A DNA stretch of 64,000 nt from Sphingomonadales bacterium (lineage in GTDB: Bacteria > Pseudomonadota > Alphaproteobacteria > Sphingomonadales > Sphingomonadaceae). The position numbers and the translations under genes are program-made. The notes under the pieces are model-generated. The model did no database searches, was not told the origin of the DNA, and saw only the letters and a list, made by a program, of their open reading frames with translations. Positions within the stretch are counted from its first letter, which is position 1. Each line of letters begins with the position of its first letter. The stretch lies in the NCBI GenBank assembly GCA_027486415.1, contig JAIXPC010000008.1, positions 1 through 64,000 on the forward strand. Reading direction: 5' to 3'. This document shows, piece after piece, positions 7,265 to 14,634 of the stretch.

Positions 7265-8486
7265 CGGCATAGCAGGCGGCGGGGAGCATCAGGCCGGTGG
7301 CGATGCTGCCGCTGGTATCGACAATGACCCCCGTGGCCAGCGGCACGACCGCGCCGCCAAAGATGGCCACATTGATCACGCCGGACCCGTCCGCCGCGCG
7401 CGGGCCGAGATCTTCGCAGGCCAGGCTGAAGATGGTCGGGAACATGATGGCGTTCATCATGCCGACGGCCAGCAGGCCATAACCGGCGACGGCGCCGGTG
7501 CTGTGAGTGGCAATTGCCAGCAATGCGATCGCGCCGACGCAGACGAGGGCAAGCAGGCGACCCGGTGCCACTACGCGCAGCACCGCCGAGCCAACGAAGC
7601 GGCCGACCATGGCCCCGCCCCAATAGAGGCCGATCAGCTTGCCTGCCGCCTGTTCGGGCAGCGCCATGACATGCCCCTGCGACAGCCAGGCAACGATCAG
7701 CGAACCGATCGACACTTCGGCACCGACATAGAGGAAGATCGACAGCGCCCCATAGCCAAACCGCGGCCGGCGCAGGAGATCGAGCCCGGCCAGCGCCCCG
7801 CCGGTCTCGTGACGCTCGGCCGGCAGCGCGTTGCGGAACATCCAGACGACGGCTGCTACCACCGCCAGCGCCGCTGCGAGCCCGAGATACCCTGACACGA
7901 TGGCCCGGGTTTCGGCGGTGCGATAGGCATCAAGCGCCGCACCCGTCAGCGCGCCGGCCGACTGGCTGGCCAGCGCGCCCAGGATCAGGATGGCACCGAA
8001 ATAGGGGAAGATGGTGGTGCCCAGGCTGTTGAAACCCTGTGCAAAGGTCAGCCGGCTGTGCGCGGTTTCGGGCTTGCCCAGCATCGAAATCAGCGGGTTG
8101 GCCACCACCTGCACGATCACCACACCGCTTGCCAGCACGAACAGCGCCGCGAGGAACAGCTCATAGGTCGCCGTCTGGCTGGCCGGGATGAACAGCAGGC
8201 AGCCCGCCATCATCGTCAGCAACCCGGCCACCGCCCCGCGCATATAGCCCACCGTCTTCACCAGCCATGCGCCGGGAATGCCGACCAGCGCGTAGGCGGT
8301 GAAGAAACAGAACTGCACCAGCATGGCCTGCGTGTAGCTGAGGGTGAACAGCTCCTTCAGCTTGGGAATGATCACATCGTTGAGGCTGGTGATGCCGCCA
8401 AAGATGAAGAACAGGGCAAACACGAACGCCCGCAAACGCGGCGCTTCGACATGGCGCGGTTCGGCGGCAGCAGCAGGCGGGCTCAC
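7212..8486 (-). CDS. MFS sugar transporter, FucP/GluP-like
   Basis: About 424 residues with twelve hydrophobic segments. It begins with a short Ala-rich tail and FALFFIFGGITSLNDVIIPKLKELF, which is the signature first helix of the fucose/glucose-galactose:H+ symporter family (FHS). Later motifs such as QFCFFTAYALVGIPGAWLV and NPLISMLG fit the same group. It likely imports a hexose or deoxyhexose. The ORF-track start adds 81 residues unlike the family. A GTG at 8486 preceded by GGGGGGA at good spacing is the likely start. It is divergent from a Tat-exported FAD oxidoreductase, and its 3' end overlaps the sugar dehydrogenase gene. Confidence 0.88.
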   Translation of the reverse strand: MSPPAAAAEPRHVEAPRLRAFVFALFFIFGGITSLNDVIIPKLKELFTLSYTQAMLVQFCFFTAYALVGIPGAWLVKTVGYMRGAVAGLLTMMAGCLLFIPASQTATYELFLAALFVLASGVVIVQVVANPLISMLGKPETAHSRLTFAQGFNSLGTTIFPYFGAILILGALASQSAGALTGAALDAYRTAETRAIVSGYLGLAAALAVVAAVVWMFRNALPAERHETGGALAGLDLLRRPRFGYGALSIFLYVGAEVSIGSLIVAWLSQGHVMALPEQAAGKLIGLYWGGAMVGRFVGSAVLRVVAPGRLLALVCVGAIALLAIATHSTGAVAGYGLLAVGMMNAIMFPTIFSLACEDLGPRAADGSGVINVAIFGGAVVPLATGVIVDTSGSIATGLMLPAACYAVIAGFGWYTARRRVLMA

Positions 8487-8655
8487 GGACCATTCCCCCC
8501 AAGATGCCGGCTTGGCCGGCCTGCTGGATGGTATAGCCGGCCCTCGCGGTGCGCCGAGAGGAATTCGACATCCATGAGCGGCAGCAATGACGATTTGCCC
8601 TTGCGGATGGGCGCGGCCTGAGCTCCCATCCCGTGGCACCAGCGGGGGACACGAG

Positions 8656-9870
8656 ATGGAACGCCGGACATTCCTGAAACTGGCGGGGGCTGCCGCCGCC
8701 GGGGCGTCGGTCAACGCAGTCGCTGCCACCCTGCCATGGCAGCGGACGGCGAGGCCAGCGGACGTGGTGGTGATCGGAGCCGGCGCGTTCGGCGGCTGGA
8801 CGGCGCTGCACCTGCGCGAGATGGGCCACAGCGTGACGCTGGTCGATGCCTATGGCCCCGGCAATGCCCGCGCCACGTCAGGCGATGAAACCCGCCAGAT
8901 CCGCGTCGGCTACGGCGACCGCGAAGTCTATTCGCGCTGGGTGATGCGCGGCATGGAGTTGTGGCGGGAGCGGGAGCGCGAGTTTGGCCGCACCCTGTTG
9001 TCAAACGCCGGGCGGTTGCAGTTGGCGACGGAGTTCAACGCGGGCCTGCGCGCCTCTCGCGATGTGTTCAGCCGCCTGAAGGTGGACCACGAGGTGATGA
9101 CCGCTGCCGACATGCGCCGGCGCTGGCCGCAGCTGGAGCCCGGCGAGATGAGCGCCGGCCTGTATGAACCCGGCGCGATGATCGTGCGCGCCCACCAGGC
9201 CTGCGTGGCGGTGGCCGAAGCCGCCTCGCGCAAGGGTGTGCAGCTGGTCGCCGGCCGCGCCCAGCCAGGTCGGCCAACCGGCACCGCACTGGCGCAACTG
9301 GCGCTGCAGGGCGGCGGCAGCCTGAGCGGCGCGAGCTATGTGTTTGCCTGCGGCCCGTGGCTGCCGCGCCTGTTCCCCGACCTGTTGGACGGCAAGCTGC
9401 TGACACCGCGGCGCGAGGTGTATTATTTCGGCACCCCGGCTGGCGATGACCGCTTCAACTGCCCCAATCTGCCGGTGTTTTCCGAAGCCAGCCACTACGG
9501 CTTCCCCAGTGTTGACGGCAAGGGCGTCAAGGTCTGCCCGACGCGCGGCGATGCCGATGCCGATCCCGACAATGACGAACGCATCGTGACACCGCACCAG
9601 GTGGCAAGGTCGCGAGAATATCTGGCGCGGCGCTTTCCGGGCCTGAAGGGCCAGCCGGTGGTGGAAACCCGCGTCTGCCAGCTGGAAAACACCGCCGACG
9701 AACATTTCCTGATCCAGCGTCACCCGGGCTGGAGCAATGTCTGGATCGCCGGCGGGGGTTCGGGCCACGGCTTCAAGCATGGACCGGTGGTGGGCGAATA
9801 CATCGCCGAGCGGGTGCTCGGCCGTCGATCAGACCCTGAACTGGAGGCGCTGTTCCGATTGAAGGCCTGA
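8656..9870 (+). CDS. Tat-exported FAD-dependent oxidoreductase (DAO family)
   Basis: A 404-residue flavoprotein. The start MERRTFLKLAGAAAAG is a twin-arginine (RRTFLK) signal, so the folded, FAD-loaded enzyme is likely exported to the periplasm. The Rossmann motif VVVIGAGAFGGWTALHL follows near residue 36, and ETRQIRVGYG, YEPGAMIVRAH and a C-terminal GGGSGHGFKHGP are typical of the D-amino-acid oxidase/sarcosine oxidase/MSOX-like family. It would oxidise an amine or amino acid; the substrate is not predictable. ATG 8656 was chosen because it begins the Tat motif and is preceded by GGGGGA; the ORF-track start is 23 codons earlier. It is divergent from the sugar transporter. Confidence 0.88.
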   Translation: MERRTFLKLAGAAAAGASVNAVAATLPWQRTARPADVVVIGAGAFGGWTALHLREMGHSVTLVDAYGPGNARATSGDETRQIRVGYGDREVYSRWVMRGMELWREREREFGRTLLSNAGRLQLATEFNAGLRASRDVFSRLKVDHEVMTAADMRRRWPQLEPGEMSAGLYEPGAMIVRAHQACVAVAEAASRKGVQLVAGRAQPGRPTGTALAQLALQGGGSLSGASYVFACGPWLPRLFPDLLDGKLLTPRREVYYFGTPAGDDRFNCPNLPVFSEASHYGFPSVDGKGVKVCPTRGDADADPDNDERIVTPHQVARSREYLARRFPGLKGQPVVETRVCQLENTADEHFLIQRHPGWSNVWIAGGGSGHGFKHGPVVGEYIAERVLGRRSDPELEALFRLKA

Positions 9871-9885
9871 CTCTGGCAAGGACCG

Positions 9886-12800
9886 TCACGCCAGGGGCGT
9901 CACACGCTCTTCCAGCAGACGCGACACACGCCGCGCCAGATCGGCCAGCCGGAAGGGCTTGGCCAGCACGTCGAGACCCTGGGTCTGGTCCGGGTCCAGG
10001 TTGGCATATCCGGTGATCAACAGCACGGGCAGCCCCGGCAGCCGCGCGCGCACGATGCCGGCAAGATCGGCGCCCGACATGCCGGGCATCATGTGGTCAG
10101 TGATCAGCGCATCGGGCCGCAGACCCGCGCGCACCTTGGCCAAAGCCTCCGTCGCCGATCCGACCTCGACGACGTCATAGCCCAGATCGCGCAGGCTTTC
10201 GGCGGTTGACGCACGCACCAGTTCCTCGTCATCGACCAGCAACAGCGAAGCGGCCCAGGGTGCCTGCGGTGCGTCGTTGTCGGCCTCCGCGCGGCCGGCC
10301 CTTGCGACGTCGGCGCTCACGGGCAGCCAGAGCGTGGCCTGCGTTCCCTGTCCCGGCGCGCTGGCAATTTCCAGCCGTCCGCCTGATTGCGCCGCCAGCC
10401 CGTGCACCATCGAAAGCCCCAGGCCAGTGCCACGGCCCAGCCCCTTGGTGGAGAAGAACGGTTCCACAGCGCGACGGAGCGTTTCGGCGTCCATCCCTGA
10501 TCCGGTATCAGAAACCGAGAGCCGCACGTAACGGCCCGGCGGCAGCGACGGAGGCGGCGCATCATCCGCGGCGGCGGCAATCCGCAATTCGCCGCCATCC
10601 GGCATGGCATCACGCGCATTCACGCACAGGTTGAGCAACGCCAGTTCCAGCTGGTTGGGATCGACAGACACCACCGGCAGCCCTTCCGGCAGATCCACCA
10701 ACACCGTCACGTTTGGCCCGATGCTGCGATCAATCAGATCGCGCATGCCTTCCACCAGCCCTGCCACCTCGACCGGCTGTGGCAACAGCGTCTGCCGGCG
10801 GGCAAAGGCCAGCAGGCGCTGGATCAGCACCTTGGCGCGTTCGGCGGACTGCAGGGCACCGTCGACCACACGCTCAACCAGATCGTCACCATGAACACGC
10901 ATCCGCACCAGATCGAGCCCACCAACAATCGGGGTGAGCAAATTGTTGAAATCATGCGCGACTCCGCCGGTCAGCTGTCCGATGGTTTCCAGTTTCTGCA
11001 TCTCGTGCAGCTGGGCGCGCGCCGCCTCCAGTTCGGCCTGATTGCGAATCCGCTGCGACACGTCCGTGACGAACTGATAGGTGCCCAGCAACTGGCCGGC
11101 CTCGTCCCGCAGGGAACGGAACGTCACTTCATAGGCGCGCCGTTCCCGCACGGCGTCGCCGAATTCCTGGATGAACGAATATTCCTCGCCCGCCAGCCCG
11201 CGAGACCACGCTGCACGAACAGCCTCGCGCTCCGTCGGCCGGTCGTCAAGCAGGCCAAGAATATTGTCTCCCGCCTTTGGCCTGATGCCGTAAACCTGTT
11301 CAAAATCGGTCACGAATGCCCGGTTGGCGGCCAGGATGTAATATTCCTGGTCGATCGCAGCCACGAGCACGTCGGTCGATTCCACCACCTGTGCCAGCAT
11401 CCGCCGCTCGGCCAGGGCATCGGCCACGCGACGTTCCAGATCGGCGTTCAGGGCCACCAGCGCCGCCTGCGCCGCCTTTTCCTGCGTGATGTCGCGCACT
11501 TCGATGATGGTGCCGACCGGCTGGTCATCCTCGTCGGTTATCGGGCTGGCGACGAAGGCCACCGGATAGAAATGGCCATCCTTGTGAATGAAGGCACCTT
11601 CGCCGCGCATGTTGGACTGTTCAAGGAAGGCGCGATCGATCGGACACTCCTCGATCGGGAATGGCCGGCCGTCGGGATAATGGTGATGCACCACGTCGTG
11701 CAGGGGGCGCCCCTGCGTTTCGGCCAGGGTAAAGCCGGTCAGTTCCTCGGCAGCGCGGTTCATGTAGGCACAGTGCTGGCGGTCATCCATCAGGAAGATG
11801 GCCACGCTGGCATTGTCGAGCACGGCATCCAGACGGCGGCTCGTCTCGCGCAATTCCTCCTCGGCGCGGGACTGTTCGGCAACGGCCCAGGCGCGGTGGG
11901 CCACCTCTTCGATGAGGCTGATTTCGGCCTCGGTCCACCGGTGTGGCTCCGGGCGATTGAAATGGAACGTGCCGCGCAGCCGACCATCGCGCATCAACGG
12001 CACTGCGATATTGGCGCGAGACCCCAAAGCGATATGGGCGGCACTGTCGGCGGCAGTTCGCGGATCAGTGGTGACATCGTTCACGACCAGCGTGCGGCCA
12101 GTCTGCAGAACGGCGGCAAGGTCGCCGCCATAATCGGCCATTCGCACCAGTTTCGGATGCGGCACAACGCCGGCCGGGTGATGGTCGGCGATAACGGCCA
12201 GTGTGCTGCCATCGTCAGACATTTCACCAAAGCCGGTGCGCGACGCGCCAAACCGTTCACCCACAAGAATCGATGCCTGCATCAGCGCGTCGCGCGGCGA
12301 GGCCCGCAGACGTTCCGCGAGATCAAGCAGCAGTGACTGGCGCAATTCTGCGGCCTTGGCCTCGGTCACATCCTCGGCCGAAACTGTCACGCCGACGATA
12401 TTGCCGCTGCCATCGCGCAAGGGCAGCCAGTTTTCACGCCAGGTCCGCAACTCGCCCGGCCGGGCCCGGGTGGTGCCAGTGATCTCGACATTGAGTGCCG
12501 GTTCTCCCGCCAGAACACGCGCCATTGTCGCTTCCACGCCCGGCCCCAGATCGGGCAGCACTTCGGCGACTGTTCGGCCAATGTGGTCGGCCGCAGGCAC
12601 ACCATTGATTTCCGCCAGCAACTCATTGATCCGCACAAAGCGCAGATCGCGATCAAGCACGCACAGGCCCACCGGGGCCGCGTTGTAAATGGCAATGATT
12701 TCATCGGCGCGGGCCGCCAGCAGCGCCTGGCTGGCGCGCAGTTCGGTTTCAGCCCGCACGCGTTCCAGCGCCGCCCAGGTGCGATCAGCCACCGCGCGCG

Positions 12801-14511
12801 CCAGCGCGGCCTCGTCGGGCGTCCACTCGCGAGGCTCCGGGTGGTTGACCGACAGATTGCCGACCAGCATGCCATTCCTGACCAGCGGGGTGTCGATCAC
12901 CGCCCGCACCTCGAACGCGGCAATCTCGTCGCGCGCAACAAATCTGGCCGTGCGCGGATCGGTGGTGCAGTCAGTGATCACCATCTGCTGGCCGGCACGC
13001 AGTGCGGGCAACATCGGCTCCAGCCCGGCCAGCGATCCGCTGCCCGTTGCCACCGGCATGTTTCCAGCCACATGGCTGTAATCGATGTGGAAACTGTTGG
13101 TCGCCTCATCGATGCTGGCATAGTTTACCCGTGCGGCGGTCAGGGCGTCAGCCAGGGTTTCCGCCGCGGCCTGCTTGATGGCACTGGCATCGGTCAGGGG
13201 CTTCAGCCTGTCCTCCAGCGCCAGCAACAGCACGTCGCGGCGTTCGGCGGCGCGGCGCGCCGTCACGTCGATCGTCACGCCCACCACCCCGGCGACCGCG
13301 CCGGTGACATCGCGAAACACCGATTTGGTGGTCTGGAAGATGTGGCGTTCACCCTGCACGACCATATCCAGCTCGACAGTCTGCGACTGGCCACTTTCCA
13401 GTGCGTCAAGATCGGTGGCGCGCATCTTCTGCGCCGCATCCGGGCCGAACAGTTCCAGATCGGTGCGGCCAGTGGAATCGCCCTTGCCGTGCAGACGGTT
13501 GCCAGCCTCGTTCATGACGATGTAGCGGCCGTCGAGATCCTTGGCGAAGACAATGCCATCAACACTGGCCAGCACGGCGCCGAGCAGGGCCGCTGCCCGG
13601 CCGGATTCGGCAGCACTGTCGCGGATGGCGCCTTCGGCGCGGCTGAGCGTGCGGGTGGCCCGGAGGGCGAACCACACGAAACCGACAGCGACCAAAACGG
13701 AAAACAGCGCCGGGGCAAACAGCGTGTCATAGGCCGACATCAGCAGCCCCCAGCGCACGAAAAAGCCGGCAGCAACGGGCGCGGCCAACGACAGCACCAG
13801 GAACTGCATCAGCACCCGCCGTGCCAGCGGACGACCGCGATAATCCGCCAGCCAGCCTTGGTGCGGGCGGGTGAACAGCAATGCGCCCGACAGACACGAC
13901 AGCGCAATCGCCGTTTCGAAGGCGACCGCGCTGAAGCGGTTGGTGCTGTACAGCCCGCCCACGCCAAAGGCATGGCCCACAAGGGACAGCAGGCTGATGG
14001 CCGCCGGCACCAGCGCCAGCCAATGCGCTGCCAACGTCGCCGGTTTGCGGCTGGACAGGCCCATCAGGATCAGCGCCGTCCCAATCGCGGCACTGGCGAG
14101 CGATCCGCCCGGCGACATCCGCCCCGGATAGGGCCGATTGGCGACATTGGGATCGGAGACCAGCAATTCATCGATGCCGAATGACTGGCCGCCAAGATAT
14201 TCGGCGAAGGTGATGAGGCCGATCGTCGCCGCCACGACCCCGCAGACGACCACAACCAGATGCAGGGCAGGCCGGCCTCGGTCGATCAGCGCCGCGCCGA
14301 TGGCCGCCACCAGGACCACCAGCGCCATGTTGGCCATCATCGGATCGAGGCCGGGCAACATCGATGTGAGCACCGGCAGTCCAAACGCCCAGCCTGCGCC
14401 GGCGGTGACCGCCAGCACGGCGGCAAGCGCGATAAGGCCGGCCCTCACCAAGCAGCGCTGCGCCGCATGGCGCCACACGACAGCCGGAACCTCAGAAAAG
14501 CCAACCGGCAT
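9886..14511 (-). CDS. Membrane-bound multi-sensor hybrid histidine kinase (4 PAS, 2 GAF)
   Basis: About 1541 residues. The first 300 residues hold roughly eight membrane helices forming an integral sensor region. Then follow alternating PAS and GAF modules: PAS (about 310-420), GAF, PAS, GAF, PAS, PAS. The kinase core comes next, with the phospho-accepting His in GGVAHDFNNLLTPI, the N-box LLNLCVNARDAM and the ATP-binding VSDTGSGMD and GRGTGLGLSMVHG. A C-terminal receiver domain has LLLVDDEE and the phospho-acceptor Asp in ITDHMMPGMSG. A hybrid kinase of this type needs a separate phosphotransfer or response regulator, not seen here. Start: the ORF track uses a GTG at 14592, but a strong hairpin at 14532-14561 lies between that codon and the ATG at 14511, so the ATG is preferred although its AAGGAG is unusually close. 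It follows another hybrid kinase on the same strand. Confidence 0.9.
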   Translation of the reverse strand: MPVGFSEVPAVVWRHAAQRCLVRAGLIALAAVLAVTAGAGWAFGLPVLTSMLPGLDPMMANMALVVLVAAIGAALIDRGRPALHLVVVVCGVVAATIGLITFAEYLGGQSFGIDELLVSDPNVANRPYPGRMSPGGSLASAAIGTALILMGLSSRKPATLAAHWLALVPAAISLLSLVGHAFGVGGLYSTNRFSAVAFETAIALSCLSGALLFTRPHQGWLADYRGRPLARRVLMQFLVLSLAAPVAAGFFVRWGLLMSAYDTLFAPALFSVLVAVGFVWFALRATRTLSRAEGAIRDSAAESGRAAALLGAVLASVDGIVFAKDLDGRYIVMNEAGNRLHGKGDSTGRTDLELFGPDAAQKMRATDLDALESGQSQTVELDMVVQGERHIFQTTKSVFRDVTGAVAGVVGVTIDVTARRAAERRDVLLLALEDRLKPLTDASAIKQAAAETLADALTAARVNYASIDEATNSFHIDYSHVAGNMPVATGSGSLAGLEPMLPALRAGQQMVITDCTTDPRTARFVARDEIAAFEVRAVIDTPLVRNGMLVGNLSVNHPEPREWTPDEAALARAVADRTWAALERVRAETELRASQALLAARADEIIAIYNAAPVGLCVLDRDLRFVRINELLAEINGVPAADHIGRTVAEVLPDLGPGVEATMARVLAGEPALNVEITGTTRARPGELRTWRENWLPLRDGSGNIVGVTVSAEDVTEAKAAELRQSLLLDLAERLRASPRDALMQASILVGERFGASRTGFGEMSDDGSTLAVIADHHPAGVVPHPKLVRMADYGGDLAAVLQTGRTLVVNDVTTDPRTAADSAAHIALGSRANIAVPLMRDGRLRGTFHFNRPEPHRWTEAEISLIEEVAHRAWAVAEQSRAEEELRETSRRLDAVLDNASVAIFLMDDRQHCAYMNRAAEELTGFTLAETQGRPLHDVVHHHYPDGRPFPIEECPIDRAFLEQSNMRGEGAFIHKDGHFYPVAFVASPITDEDDQPVGTIIEVRDITQEKAAQAALVALNADLERRVADALAERRMLAQVVESTDVLVAAIDQEYYILAANRAFVTDFEQVYGIRPKAGDNILGLLDDRPTEREAVRAAWSRGLAGEEYSFIQEFGDAVRERRAYEVTFRSLRDEAGQLLGTYQFVTDVSQRIRNQAELEAARAQLHEMQKLETIGQLTGGVAHDFNNLLTPIVGGLDLVRMRVHGDDLVERVVDGALQSAERAKVLIQRLLAFARRQTLLPQPVEVAGLVEGMRDLIDRSIGPNVTVLVDLPEGLPVVSVDPNQLELALLNLCVNARDAMPDGGELRIAAAADDAPPPSLPPGRYVRLSVSDTGSGMDAETLRRAVEPFFSTKGLGRGTGLGLSMVHGLAAQSGGRLEIASAPGQGTQATLWLPVSADVARAGRAEADNDAPQAPWAASLLLVDDEELVRASTAESLRDLGYDVVEVGSATEALAKVRAGLRPDALITDHMMPGMSGADLAGIVRARLPGLPVLLITGYANLDPDQTQGLDVLAKPFRLADLARRVSRLLEERVTPLA

Positions 14512-14531
14512 CTCCTTGACAGGTCGCGATT

Positions 14532-14561
14532 GATTGTGGGCAGGGGCCCCCGCCCACAATC
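14532..14561 (-). terminator. Strong hairpin between tandem histidine kinase genes
   Basis: A near-perfect 30-nt palindrome has 10-bp arms GATTGTGGGC/GCCCACAATC enclosing a GGGGCCCC core, with one A-C mismatch. It lies 74 bp after the stop of the upstream kinase gene and just before the ATG of the next. No T-run follows on either strand, so it may be an attenuator or processing hairpin rather than a classical terminator. Confidence 0.5.
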
Positions 14562-14634
14562 TTATGGCCAGGCGCCGCGTCACGTCCACCACCGCTCATC
14601 GAATAGCGGCTTCGTTTCACCGCAATGGACGGTG

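Noticed and set aside
8514-8542. Inverted repeat GGCCGGC-N15-GCCGGCC between the transporter and the FAD oxidoreductase genes
   Set aside because: It consists only of G and C in a GC-rich genome, where such repeats are frequent. It was considered as an operator but not supported.
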